DNA of 32,973 nt from Phormidium tenue FACHB-886 (GCF_014764505.1 NZ_JACXWX010000056.1:1-32973), one strand, 5' to 3'; shown: positions 15,817 to 24,687, numbered from the stretch's first letter. Numbers and translations: made by a program. The notes: a model not told the origin generated them from the letters alone.

Positions 15817-17134
15817 GGATTTGTAAAGTAGTTTGTGTCAAGGGAGAGATATTACATCGGAAACCTTCCTGCAAACTCAATAGCAAAGCGATTCAAAGCT
15901 GCTTTCCAATCTCGAATCGGCATCGTCCATTTTTTAGAGATATTGGCAATCGCCAAGTAGATGACCTTCATAGCTGATTCGTCGGTGGGGAAGGAACGAT
16001 GATTTCTCAAGACCTTGCGGAGGGTCATATTCATGGATTCAATGGCGTTGGTGGTGTAGATTGCTTTACGAATGTCAGGGGGAAAAGCAAAGAAGGGAAT
16101 GATCCGGTTCCAGTGGTTCATCCAGGATTTGCTGATAGTGGGGTATTGCTTATCCCAACGCTCGGCAAAGTCAACTAAAGCTTGCTCTGCATCGGTTTCA
16201 GTGGCAGCGGTGTAAATGGCTCTGAGGTCAGAGGCGACGGCTTTGCGGTCTTTGTAGGAAACATAGCTCAAGGAGTTTCGCACCATATGGACGATACAGA
16301 GCTGCACAGTCGTTTGAGGAAAGACCGTTTCAATGGCTTCTGGAAATCCTGTTAGTCCATCAACACAGGCAATGAAGATGTCTTTAACCCCCCGATTTTG
16401 CAACTCCGTCAGCACGGAAAGCCAGAACTTTGACGATTCATTTTGAGTCATCCACAGCCCCAGCAGTTCCTTCTGACCCGCCAAGTTCACTCCCAACGCC
16501 AGGTGGATGGCTTTGTTCACCACCCGTCCTTCATGACGCACTTTGACGACTAGAGCATCAAAATAAATGATGGGATAAATGGCATCTAAGCTGCGGTTCT
16601 GCCATGCCTTACGCTCTTGCTCCACGGCTTCTGTGACGTTAGAAATCAGGGTGTGGGATACTTCCACTCCATACAACTCCTGCAACTGTGCCTAGATGTC
16701 CCGTGTCGTCATGCCACGGGCGTACAGCGACAGAATCTTGTCATCAAAGCCATTGAAGCGCGTCTGCCCCTTGGCAATCAACTGTGGCTCAAATGCTCCA
16801 TTGCGGTCACGGGGAATGCCAATCTCAGACTCACCAAACTCCCCTTTAATCGTCTTTTTGCTTTGTCCATTGCGACGATTCTTAGGGCGCTCTGGCTCTG
16901 CTTCTGCCTTCTCCTCTGCTAGATGGGTATCTAGCTCAGCACTCAAGCACCGCTCGATTAAAGCTTTGGTCAGTTGCTTGAAGATCCCACCCTCACCCAT
17001 CAAATCTTCAGGGTTACGATATTCTTTGAGCAGTTCGTCAATTAATTCGGGTCGAAAGGTCATGGGGTTGTGTCTCAGGTTATTAGTTCATTAGATCTTG
17101 TTTTGACCTTTGACACAAACTATCTTACATACCC
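15817..17134 (-). mobile_element. IS256-family insertion sequence
   Basis: A 1318-bp element with inverted repeats sharing TAGTTTGTGTCAA (left GGATTTGTAAAG..., right GGGTATGTAAGA...). It lies between the TPR gene stop (17143) and the next gene's Shine-Dalgarno and probably breaks their co-transcription. A solo copy of its right end is at 4255. Confidence 0.92.
15852..17063 (-). pseudogene. IS256-family transposase split by one in-frame TAG
   Basis: A 403-codon mutator-type transposase. The N-terminal part (MTFRPELIDELLKEYRNPED ... GMTTRDI) ends in a TAG at 16692-16694, after which the same frame continues AQLQELYGVEVSHTLISNVT through the DDE residues YFDALVVKVR, ACVDGLTGFPEAI and TNAIESMN to FAGRFPM. 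The family usually has Gln at the stop position (TTRDIQAQL), so CAG changed to TAG. Everything else is intact, so inactivation is probably recent; weak readthrough or complementation in trans cannot be excluded. Confidence 0.88.
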
Positions 17135-17142
17135 CTCTAATT

Positions 17143-18090
17143 CTAGGTTTCGTGTCTTTGATCGGTAACGAATGCTCGGTGTTGCTGAAGCCAATTATTA
17201 TCTGGCTGTAATTCAAGGGCGTGATTAAAGTCAGCAAGTGCTTGATCATACTGCCCCAGTTGCCTGTAACCCTCGCCACGATTACCAAAACAACGAGCAC
17301 AATGAGAATCAAGTGAAATCGCTCGATCTAAATCTAGCAGTGCATTCTCATAACACTCGATGCGGCGATAAATTTCACCTCGATTGGCTAAACACCAGGG
17401 ACAGTTGGAATCAAGTTCTAACGCTCGATTGAAATCTGCTAAAGCTTTGAGATCATGTCCGAATTGCAGATTGGTTTTACCGCGATTCGCGATCGCCCAT
17501 TTGTAATTCGGGCTGCGCTCAATCACCCGATTAAAATCCGCAAGTGCCTGTTCGTACCATTCCAGCAGCCGATAGGTTTCCCCCCGATTCGCCAGACACC
17601 AAAGACAGTTGGGATCAAGCACTAACGCATTGGTAAAGTCTTGCAGGGCTTCGTCGTACCACCCCAGTTGCCGATAGACTTGCCCTCGATTGGCGATCGC
17701 CCACTTAAAATCAGGCGCTATCTGAATTGCCCGATTCAAATCAATCAAGGCTTCGTCGTACCGCCCCAGCACTCGGTAGGTTTCACCGCGATTTGCCAAA
17801 CACCAGGGACAGTTGGGATCAATTGCTAATGCATGTGTAAAGTCTGTAAGTGCGGTTTCATACTACTCCATGAGTCGATGGAGTTGAGCTTTTCCCGCGA
17901 TCGCCCATTTGTTCCAAGGACTCAGGTGAATCGCACGGCTGAAATCTGCCAGGGCATTGCGCCAGCGCCCGCTCTCTTTATGCGTCCACCCTCGCTGTGT
18001 GAGTGCCCAGGTCACATCAAAGACAACCTCGATCACAACGATGGCGACAATCCCTCCCACAACTCCGAGAAACGCGATCGGAAGATCCAT
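17143..18090 (-). pseudogene. Membrane-anchored TPR protein split by an amber codon
   Basis: A continuous 315-codon frame interrupted only by TAG at 17863-17865. The first part (18090 to 17866) has an N-terminal membrane segment (IAFLGVVGGIVAIVVIEVVF) and one TPR unit (GRWRNALADFSRAIHLSP). After the TAG the frame goes on with about six more TPR units of 34 residues. These alternate a CPWCLANRGE-type unit with a YKWAIANRG-type unit, so CxxC pairs recur. The residue before YETALTDF is probably Trp in the original (compare LEWYEQALADF in a later unit): TGG to TAG. An internal ATG at 17799 opens a 218-codon frame that could be made separately without the anchor. Likely role: protein-protein scaffold. 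The IS256 element sits directly behind its stop. Confidence 0.8.
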
Positions 18091-18112
18091 ATTCAGTCTG
18101 CAATTGACAACA

Positions 18113-18250
18113 CTAACTTGTACGAATTCGTGCTAAAGCACGGGTGTTCTGGACAATCTCTCGTGGCAAATTCTGGGCTAGTTTAGCCATGCCTTGCTGA
18201 TGGTCAATCAACAGCATTGCCGCATTTTCAACAGCAAATTTGTTTTTCAT
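18113..18250 (-). pseudogene. N-terminal stub of an isochorismatase-family (YcaC-like) hydrolase
   Basis: Starts MKNKFAVENAAMLLIDHQQG, continues MAKLAQNLPREIVQNTRALA and then stops. The LLIDHQQG strand with its catalytic Asp is typical of YcaC-like cysteine hydrolases. About 150 residues, with the catalytic Lys and Cys, are missing. Confidence 0.7.
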
Positions 18251-18691
18251 TGAAGTTCCGTCTTATCCGCTTTTAGATTAGCTGTCATTGCTTGATTACA
18301 GAGACTCAGCGATCGCCACTTTTTCTCAATCAGCACACGATCACAACTCTTTTAGGGCACTGAATGATATTTTAGTTTTGACCGTTATTCAGAATTCAAC
18401 CAGGAAAGATTAACTAGTTAAGGAATAAGTTAGTCGAAAAATAATTAATACTCTTAAGGAATCCTTAGTTGAAACCGTTTGTAAAGCGCTAATCAACTCA
18501 GGAGAAAGCTGATTCATCCCATTCAGGGTTTGTCTTATCTTCTTTAAGTTTGTACTTAATATTACAAGTTGTAGATAATGGTAAGCTACTCTCCAGGTGG
18601 ACTGGAGACCGCTTATGCTTGCATCTGACAACCTATTTCTAAGCGGTTCAGCGTTAGAAGCTTTGTCTCACTAGAGCAATGAGCTCAATCC
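18251..18691. other. Intergenic region without a supported gene
   Basis: A 73-codon minus-strand frame (18410-18631) has no recognisable motif, no good ribosome site and lies between pseudogenes, so it is not called. A HIP1 octamer is near 18309. Nothing else was seen. Confidence 0.35.
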
Positions 18692-18796
18692 TTTCAATCT
18701 CGTATTGGTTCGTACTTTGCTCGCCCGGAAGCGCGTCAAAGCGCATTTGATTACTTGCAAACCCTGATGAGTCCGGTGGACCGCAAGAACGGCTGA
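18692..18796 (+). pseudogene. N-terminal remnant of an IS701-type transposase
   Basis: Reads [20 protein letters not shown], then [14 protein letters not shown], stop (TGA), Q. This is the conserved IS701 beginning (...FARPEAR...L..L..VERKNGWQ), with the Trp codon mutated to TGA and the rest replaced by an IS1-like remnant. Confidence 0.75.
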
Positions 18797-18818
18797 CAGA
18801 TGCCTGAACGGTAGTGCA

Positions 18819-19312
18819 TCAAATTAATGTGGGGTAGGTGGCAATGTCGTACCCATTCCGCGATCGCGTCGTTAATCCCGCTCGCTGTGCAGCAGTGGTT
18901 TTGAGGCGGCTATGCTGCTGGATCCAGTTAAAATAACCACCACTGGCTGCATCGTTACTTTAGTCTGTTCCCATACCTTGCCAAACTTATTCTGTTGCCG
19001 TTTGCGTAGCGTGCCGCAGGCTTAGCCATCTTCCCGTTTGTTATCGCAACGTTCCGTTCGTCCGCTCCATAGGGCTTCGTCCCGTCAAAGGCGTACACTG
19101 CATTTATCTTTATCAATGCAATGTTCTATCTCTGGCGGCAACACTCGCTCGTATCCACCCCAGCCATCAATATTCAACTGTTTGCAAGGGGTCTTTCCTT
19201 CGCTGTTGATCACTAATTGCTCAATGAGCGTATCGGTGTGTTTGCCCACGCAGGCAGCGAGAATTAAATCACTGGAGCGAGCCAGACTCAAACGAGTGTA
19301 GCAAGCAAGCGC
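18819..19312 (-). pseudogene. IS1-like transposase remnant with inserted repeat
   Basis: Read in the minus direction: SLARSSDLILAACVGKHTDT, LIEQLVINSEGKTPCKQLNI, DGWGGYERVLPPEIEHCI, then a broken stretch containing a palindromic repeat (19004-19026), then RQQNKFGKVWEQTKV, GYFNWIQQHSRLKTTAAQRA and GLTTRSRNGYDIATYPTLI, stop at 18819. It resembles IS1-family transposases with a DDE-like middle; the family is moderately certain. The same C-terminus occurs at 8006. Confidence 0.7.
19004..19026. repeat. Palindromic repeat inserted in IS1-like transposase
   Basis: GCGTAGCGTGCCGCAGGCTT then AGC; the same family as the 22-bp unit at 3577-3598 (GCGTAGCCCGCCGAAGGCTT). It falls exactly where the transposase reading is disturbed. 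Confidence 0.65.
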
Positions 19313-19677
19313 CGCGCAAAATAATAGAAATTCGTGCGAGAATTTTATTGCTTTCTATCAAAATTGCTGAGTTGCAAGTTTGAACAGATGCTATTGCGCA
19401 TTTCTCAAACAATGCAAGGTGTAGTGATAAAGTCAGTATAAAAAATCATTTTGCTCTATGCCGTCTGAAATTGTCTGAGAAAGTCAGATTAAATGTCGGA
19501 TCAGATGTTGAAGAAATTAGGCATCGGTTACTAATCGATCGCCATTCTCTCGCTTTTTACCTGCGGACATAGCTTCTGAGGTTCTGACTTTTTCAGACTG
19601 ACATTTCCATTGAGGCTGTTTATTCTACTAAATATGAACTGCCAGCATTATCTACGATTCAACTGGCAATAAGAACG
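19313..19677. other. AT-rich upstream region of the Mo-nitrogenase-C gene with paired hairpins
   Basis: No gene seen. Two short hairpin-forming units, GTCTGAGAAAGTCAGA (19473-19488) and TCTGACTTTTTCAGAC (19583-19598), are each internally palindromic (TCTGA/TCAGA) and are inverted copies of each other with one mismatch. They could be regulator sites or structural RNA of the 5' leader. Confidence 0.45.
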
Positions 19678-19971
19678 ATGAATATGCTCTCTACATCCTC
19701 TCAAAATTTTCACTTCAACATTTTACAATTGCTGAAGCAGCGGTTAGACCAACTTGAAATTCACGATCGCCACATTGCTCATCGCATTGCCAAACTGATT
19801 CCGGCTCAATGTCCGTTCGAGCGCGATATCACCTGGTTTGGACGGGCGATCGCTCACATTCCGCCTCTGTGCAAGCTGAATCCGCTCTACGAACAGCTCG
19901 TTGGACTCCGTTTTCGGGCGCTCTGCTGCCTTGCAGACGAGTGGGGCGAAGACATTAGTGCTTACTGCTAA
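19678..19971 (+). CDS. Mo-dependent nitrogenase C-terminal domain protein
   Basis: A 97-residue protein of a cyanobacterial family named for its match to the C-terminal part of some nitrogenase-related proteins; no enzymatic role is established. The diagnostic block is nearly complete: RHIAHRIAKLIPAQCPFERD, then FGRAIAHIPPLCKLNPLYEQ, LVGLRFRALCCLADEWGEDI and SAYC. Four Cys residues are conserved in the pattern. An ATG two codons later is also possible. It may be co-transcribed with the VOC-like gene 62 bp downstream. It does not show that the organism fixes nitrogen. Confidence 0.9.
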   Translation: MNMLSTSSQNFHFNILQLLKQRLDQLEIHDRHIAHRIAKLIPAQCPFERDITWFGRAIAHIPPLCKLNPLYEQLVGLRFRALCCLADEWGEDISAYC

Positions 19972-20033
19972 TCATAAAGCTCTCTGTCTGACCTACCAAT
20001 TGACAAACGTTCTTTTAATCAAAGAATTTTGCC

Positions 20034-20474
20034 ATGATCCATCACCTTTCGATCGCCGCTCAACACCCAAAACACGTTGCTCAAGTTTTAGCAGAACTGT
20101 TCCAAGGAAAAGCCGTTCCGTTCCCGGATGCGAGATATCCTGACAGCAACGTAGCTGTCAGTTTCGATGACTATGGAACTATCGTTGATGTGCATCCTTT
20201 CGCGATCGAATCCATTCCTGGTTCTGGAAATGATGCTTTGTTTCAGTGTAGACAGAATCCTGATGTTTCTCCATACACCGCGACTCATGCCGCGATTTCA
20301 GTACCCGTCAGTGAAGAGCAAATTCAGGCGATCGCTGCCCATGAAAATTGGCAGACTAGGCATCGCAAAGGCTTGTTTGAAGTGATTGAGTTGTGGGTTG
20401 AAAATCGCGTTTTGATCGAGCTGTTGCCACCTACGATCGCTCCTGGCTACCTTGCTTTTATGGGCATTGCTTAA
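20034..20474 (+). CDS. Cyanobacterial VOC/glyoxalase-like hypothetical protein
   Basis: A 146-residue soluble protein. The start MIHHLSIAAQHPKHVAQVLAE, with PFPDARYPDSNVAVSFDDYG and TIVDVHPF, fits the beta-alpha-beta-beta-beta pattern of vicinal-oxygen-chelate proteins of the type found in many cyanobacteria. The second half (THAAISVPVSEEQIQAIA ... LWVENRVLIELLPP) is consistent with the second VOC module. Candidate metal ligands are His3/His4, a Glu/His in the centre and Glu near LIELLPP, but this was not verified. The gene ends before a strong hairpin at 20479. Confidence 0.6.
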   Translation: MIHHLSIAAQHPKHVAQVLAELFQGKAVPFPDARYPDSNVAVSFDDYGTIVDVHPFAIESIPGSGNDALFQCRQNPDVSPYTATHAAISVPVSEEQIQAIAAHENWQTRHRKGLFEVIELWVENRVLIELLPPTIAPGYLAFMGIA

Positions 20475-20478
20475 CAGG

Positions 20479-20535
20479 GGGATAATTTTTGAGTGAGAGA
20501 GGCGCTCCGCACCTCTCTCACTCAAAAATTATCCC
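20479..20535. terminator. Perfect 24-bp-stem hairpin between convergent genes
   Basis: Arms GGGATAATTTTTGAGTGAGA+GAGG and its exact complement pair without mismatch around a 9-base loop. It lies 5 bp after the VOC-like stop and about 90 bp after the end of the 20627 gene coming from the other side. A/T runs in the stem on both strands suit a bidirectional terminator; the length and perfection would also suit a small mobile palindrome. Confidence 0.75.
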
Positions 20536-20626
20536 GAAATCAGCAACACCTACAAATCTGCTGCCGAAGTAGCAGATTGTGTAACGCCGTTTGATCAAAC
20601 AAAGACAGTATAGGCCAAACAGATTA

Positions 20627-22981
20627 CTACTCATTCTGTCCCTGTATTGGCGTATCACCATAACAGCGTAGCCGCAGAATTAGGGCATTACGACTAACAG
20701 GATCTTGCAAGGCTTGAGCGACTTGCAGAGATTGCTGTTCCTGACCAATCTGAGCATATTTCAGCGCGATCGCCTCCAAAAAGCTGCCCCGATCTTGCTC
20801 ATCTTCAACCAATAGCGGATCTTCACCGCCTCGCAGATCAATGGTCTGCGATTCCTGACCAGGAATAGTTTGCGCGATCTGGAAGGCTTGAGCCAGGGAA
20901 CTTGCCGCTTGCGATTGCTGACCCAACTGGGTATAGCGGTCGGCAATTTTAAGCAGCAGGGTTGTGGTTGTGGTTGGGTTCTCTAAACGGTCCAGCGTGG
21001 CGAGTGCAGTGGATAGGTCCCCGCCCTCAATTGCTGCAGCGATCACCTCGGCAATTGTCTCAGAACGACGCCCTGGCGCGTCAAGGATAGCGTCTGCTAC
21101 CCCAATTGCAGCCTGATACTGATTTGCAGCGGAAAGTTGGGCAGAAATTGACTGTAGCGTAGAAAGACGACTGTGCTCATCTTCGATCGTTATTTTCACC
21201 AGCTCAACCGCTTGATTCAGGAGTTGCGTCGCGGCTTCGGGCTGATTGACTCTAAGCTGTTCAGTTGCGATCGCCCTGAGTACTTCAGCTTTTACAGCAG
21301 CAGAATCAATTGTGTTCGCCAGTTGAACGGATCGATTAAACAGTTCAGTTGCCGGATCAACCTGCTGAGCAACAAGCTGAATTTGGGCAGCAACAACCGC
21401 AAAAACTTGAGCTTGAAAGCCAGGATCAACATTTTGCTGGGCAATGGCTTGAGCGCGATCAAAGTCTCCAGCCTCGGCAAAACTGCGAACAATTTGCAAA
21501 AACAGGCGATCGCGTTGCTCGACATAGTTTGTTGGAATTGCCTGCGTAATTTGTAGGGCATCCTCATAGCGGTTAGCGGCGATCGCTTGATTAACAAGGT
21601 GGATTATGTCATCGGTTAGATGCTGGGCGCGACTATAAAACATGAACATTTCTTCTGTTTCTTCTGCAAGATCGACAGTCTGCACTACCTGCAACGCCAG
21701 ATCGTAATGTCCGCTCTGCACCGCCTGATTAATCAACTGCTGTCTGGCAAAGTTGCGGTTACTGGGGTCTGCGATCGCGGCAATGTTTTGAAATGCCTGA
21801 GTTAAGGTGGCTTGAGCACGGTCAGTTTGCCCGGCTTCGGCGTAGAGCAAGACGATCGCACCGTACCCGGCTGCTTTCACCGCTGGGTCGTCAAAATCTC
21901 CAAGGACACGCAAGGTTGTGTCAGGTTGTCCTGCTGCGACATATTGCACAATGATCGGAGCGGCTGCCTGCTGTCGTTCAGAAACTGTGGTGCGACTCCG
22001 AGCGCTAGTTTCTAGAGCCTGACCCAAAAATTCGGCGGCGCGATCAGACTGTCCGGCTCTAGCATAGCCAGCAGCGATCGCCCCGAGAATGACAGCTCGC
22101 TGGTCGTCCGCAGGTACGTCTGAGGCGATCGACACAGCGCGATCGAGTTCGCCAGCTTGTAAGTATTGATTAATCACGGCGCTCATTGCAACAGACTGGT
22201 AGTAAGGGTCATTCTCAATCTGCTGCGCGACTTGCAGGGCGCGATCGAGTTCGCCAATCTGAGCGTAGAGTTGAGCAATTGGCTCTAGCGACCATGCTTT
22301 GCGGTAGCCCTCAGGATAGGTGGCAGCTTGGGCAAACTGGAGCGACTGCGCCAGGATAGGAGCAGCGGCTTGGGGTTGACGAATCGCCACATAAACCTGG
22401 GCGATCTCAGTCAGCGCCTTGGTTTGAAATTCTGCGCCGCGAATCGATTGACTTGCTTGTAATGCCTGAGCCAAAACGGTTTGAGTTTGCTGCGGCTGCT
22501 CCAAGATGCTATAGTAGCGGGCGATCGAGGTGAGCGTTCGAGTTTTTGCGGCACTGTAGCCGCTGCTTAAGCTCTGCGTGACCTGTACCGCCTTCGGCAA
22601 AACAGCGACAACCTGCTGCCGCTGCGGTGGATTAGCCTGATTGACCAGTTGCTCTAACAGGCTAAGCTCGGAACTGCCTTCATAACTATTGATAATTTGA
22701 TCAAGCAACGTAACTTTAGCTGGAACATCCTCCACCTGCCCAATCACTTCAAACGTCTGGATTAGGGCGATCGCTGCTGCCTCGGTCTGCCCATCATTTA
22801 CATGCTGCCGCGCCTGATCAACCAATCCATTTAAGGCAAACTGCTCTAACTGAGCTTGCTCCACTGCACAATCGATCACACTGCTTCCTGAAGGCATTAC
22901 TGCTGGGGTAGTAGCTTGACTAATTTGAACGGCCAAAGCAGCCGGACAAAGCGCCACTAAACACACGATGGCACTCAGCAT
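20627..22981 (-). CDS. Exported TPR-type alpha-solenoid protein
   Basis: About 784 residues from the ATG at 22981, chosen because AAGG lies 7 bases before it and the resulting N-terminus is a good signal peptide (MLSAIVCLVALCPAALA). The frame is open to 23068. The rest is helical repeats of about 34 residues with patterns such as AQLYAQIGELDRALQVAQQI, GAIAAGYARAGQSDRAAEFL and IVRSFAEAGDFDRAQAIAQQ, at least 15 units, rich in Ala and Gln. No enzymatic domain was seen. It is probably a periplasmic or outer-membrane-associated scaffold. An upstream exported cupin (23109-23552) is on the same strand. There is no sign of decay, unlike the other TPR gene at 17143. Confidence 0.8.
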   Translation of the reverse strand: MLSAIVCLVALCPAALAVQISQATTPAVMPSGSSVIDCAVEQAQLEQFALNGLVDQARQHVNDGQTEAAAIALIQTFEVIGQVEDVPAKVTLLDQIINSYEGSSELSLLEQLVNQANPPQRQQVVAVLPKAVQVTQSLSSGYSAAKTRTLTSIARYYSILEQPQQTQTVLAQALQASQSIRGAEFQTKALTEIAQVYVAIRQPQAAAPILAQSLQFAQAATYPEGYRKAWSLEPIAQLYAQIGELDRALQVAQQIENDPYYQSVAMSAVINQYLQAGELDRAVSIASDVPADDQRAVILGAIAAGYARAGQSDRAAEFLGQALETSARSRTTVSERQQAAAPIIVQYVAAGQPDTTLRVLGDFDDPAVKAAGYGAIVLLYAEAGQTDRAQATLTQAFQNIAAIADPSNRNFARQQLINQAVQSGHYDLALQVVQTVDLAEETEEMFMFYSRAQHLTDDIIHLVNQAIAANRYEDALQITQAIPTNYVEQRDRLFLQIVRSFAEAGDFDRAQAIAQQNVDPGFQAQVFAVVAAQIQLVAQQVDPATELFNRSVQLANTIDSAAVKAEVLRAIATEQLRVNQPEAATQLLNQAVELVKITIEDEHSRLSTLQSISAQLSAANQYQAAIGVADAILDAPGRRSETIAEVIAAAIEGGDLSTALATLDRLENPTTTTTLLLKIADRYTQLGQQSQAASSLAQAFQIAQTIPGQESQTIDLRGGEDPLLVEDEQDRGSFLEAIALKYAQIGQEQQSLQVAQALQDPVSRNALILRLRCYGDTPIQGQNE

Positions 22982-23108
22982 TTTCGACCCTTGAGCAAAC
23001 AGAAACATTACAAAAACCTGCGATCGAATATATAAAGGGAATCTCGAAAGTATATTTCTCAATACCAATTTGTCGATACATAAAAATCCTTATAGGCAAT
23101 TCTGCGTC

Positions 23109-23552
23109 CTAATCATTGTCCAATGTGGTCAGGTTCGCTGCACTGGTATCAACAACAAAGACGGCTAGCATACGCATGGGTTCAGTATCACTGGCATTTG
23201 TGCTGACACGATGGTGATCGCCAGGTAATTCAAAAAAGTTCTCACCCGCATGATACACCTGCTCTGGATTATCATTGATTTTGCTACGAATCGCACCTTC
23301 GAGCACGGTTGCATAGACAAAAGCCGAGCTTGCATGGGTATGTGCAGGTGTTGAGCCACCTGGCCCATATTCGACCAGCAAGCCTTTCACACTCTTTCCA
23401 GGCACATTGGGAAGGGCGTGATCAAAGACCAGCGTCACCTTAGACAGATCATTGGCTGAAGCTGCGAATACGGGAAGAGTTGTGAATAGGGAAAAAGCCG
23501 TGAATAGGAAGAGAGCCATGGATGCAACTCTATGAAAAAATTTAGCAACCAT
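23109..23552 (-). CDS. Exported cupin-domain protein
   Basis: 147 residues with a signal peptide (MALFLFTAFSLFTTLPVFAA region, cleavage near AASA). The cupin motif 1 is PAHTHASSAFVYATVLEG (HxH pair), motif 2 FFELPGDHHRVSTN. It is probably a periplasmic metal-binding barrel of the kind often annotated only as cupin_2. It lies about 130 bp before the TPR solenoid gene and 204 bp after the NmrA-like gene; a 12-bp inverted repeat (23659-23724) in the latter gap suggests the upstream operon ends there and this gene has its own promoter. Confidence 0.82.
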   Translation of the reverse strand: MVAKFFHRVASMALFLFTAFSLFTTLPVFAASANDLSKVTLVFDHALPNVPGKSVKGLLVEYGPGGSTPAHTHASSAFVYATVLEGAIRSKINDNPEQVYHAGENFFELPGDHHRVSTNASDTEPMRMLAVFVVDTSAANLTTLDND

Positions 23553-23658
23553 TTGAGTTCTTCTTGCGTGAATACAAACGTAAATACGAACTAGCAGATA
23601 TAAATCCGTCTGATGTGCTCTTATGCTGAATCAAGCAATCACGGATTAGATAGGTGTC

Positions 23659-23724
23659 GGTTGAGTTGAGCTTTGCAAAACTCAGCAGTTGCGGGATGTT
23701 AAACTTTGTATCCTCAACTCAACC
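23659..23724. terminator. 12-bp inverted repeat between NmrA-like and cupin genes
   Basis: GGTTGAGTTGAG and CTCAACTCAACC are perfect inverted repeats with a 42-base loop, located just after the NmrA-like stop (23756). Could be a terminator or a stable mRNA hairpin; there is no T-run. Confidence 0.45.
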
Positions 23725-23755
23725 AATGTCAGCCTTAAATTCTCATGGCTGATCG

Positions 23756-24505
23756 TTAAGCGATCGCTCGGTTGAGCCAGTCCTCGAAATGGGTCGAGCC
23801 GATTCGCGAGTTGCCGTGCGGAACGAGCTGATCGTTCAACGCTGCACCAAAGTAACGGGCGTGGCTGTCTACAACCACCTGACGTGAGTCGTGAGTTGCG
23901 CTCAGGAATTGGCGGATGATTTCCTCGAAATGGAACCGATCTGGACCTGCTAAATCGAGAATACCGTTGGCTGGCGCTCCCAGTGTAATATCGACCAGTG
24001 CGTCAGCAACGTCCTCTGCTAGGATAGGCTGGATAAAGGCAGGGGGCAAGTGAACCGTCTGCCCATCGATGGGGAATTGAGCAATGATCGTCTCGATGAA
24101 CTCAAAGAACTGCGTAGCGCGAACGATTGTATAGGGTATTGCTGCAGACTGGATCAACTTTTCTTGAGCAACTTTCGCACGCATATAGCCGCTATCCGGG
24201 ATGCGATCGGCTCCAACGATCGACACCACAATGTGATGAGCCACACCCGCGACTGCCGCCGCCGCCAGCAGGTTCCGAGTGGTCTTCTCGAAGAACTCCA
24301 ACACCGCCGCATCCTTAAAGGAGGGTGAATTCGTTACATCGACAACAACTTGGGCACCCACTAATACCTCAGCCAGTCCCGTACCTGTAACAGCGTTGAC
24401 ACCTGAAGACGGAGAGGCTGCGATCGCCTCATGTCCAAGCTCACGTAGCCTGCTCACAAGCTTCTTACCAATCAATCCACTGCCACCAATGACAACAATC
24501 TTCAT
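23756..24505 (-). CDS. NmrA-like NAD(P)-binding protein
   Basis: 249 residues, atypical SDR/NmrA class. N-terminal Rossmann motif VVIGGSGLIGKKLV (4-17), VVVDVTNSPSF, HHIVVSIVGAD and YMRAKVAQEKLIQ (Tyr and Lys spaced YxxxK), then YTIVRATQFFEF and IQPILAEDVADALV, as in SDR family a5/a7 proteins that sense or reduce quinones and NADPH. The start ATG has AAAGG 7 bases upstream. It is last in a run of five same-strand genes (27075 to 23756) and probably part of that unit, though 182 bp with an IS scrap (24580-24640) separates it from the gene before. Confidence 0.88.
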   Translation of the reverse strand: MKIVVIGGSGLIGKKLVSRLRELGHEAIAASPSSGVNAVTGTGLAEVLVGAQVVVDVTNSPSFKDAAVLEFFEKTTRNLLAAAAVAGVAHHIVVSIVGADRIPDSGYMRAKVAQEKLIQSAAIPYTIVRATQFFEFIETIIAQFPIDGQTVHLPPAFIQPILAEDVADALVDITLGAPANGILDLAGPDRFHFEEIIRQFLSATHDSRQVVVDSHARYFGAALNDQLVPHGNSRIGSTHFEDWLNRAIA

Positions 24506-24565
24506 GACAAAACCTTTGATAGTTTAACAAACCGGAGTATTGAGTTTTGAGCCATCCGCTGTGAG

Positions 24566-24640
24566 TTGTTCTCAATTGAGATGGCTCTTTCCACCCGTTT
24601 CAAGTGGAGACACTTTCTATCTGAGATCATCGTGCCCAAC
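24566..24640 (+). pseudogene. IS6-family transposase N-terminal scrap
   Basis: Reads MALSTRFKWRHFLSEIIVPN then D, the same opening as the IS6-B remnant (FKWRHFLPEIILLN). About 20 codons only; it shows that an IS6-B copy once lay inside this operon. Confidence 0.7.
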
Positions 24641-24687
24641 GATGCTTGCAACAGAAGCCAAATTTTGCATCCGGTTGGCCCGGTCGC

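Larger units (their letters stand above)
15809..17142. repeat. 8-bp target-site duplication of the IS256 element
   Basis: CTCTAATT occurs at 15809-15816 and at 17135-17142, directly outside both element ends. Perfect 8-bp duplications are normal for IS256 and show that this insertion has not been rearranged since. Confidence 0.9.

Noticed and set aside
15852-17063. Programmed readthrough or general TAG recoding
   Set aside because: TAG ends several intact genes in the window (ISAzo13 transposase, winged-helix gene), so general reassignment is unlikely.
17863-18090. Two separate genes at 17143-17799 and 17866-18090
   Set aside because: They are in one frame, share the TPR pattern across the TAG, and together make a normal anchored TPR protein; one interrupted gene is simpler.
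18410-18631. 73-codon minus-strand frame
   Set aside because: No motif, no ribosome site, and it lies between pseudogene scraps; not supported as a gene.
19678-19971. Evidence for nitrogen fixation
   Set aside because: The Mo-nitrogenase C-terminal-domain family also occurs in cyanobacteria without nitrogenase, and no nif gene is present here.
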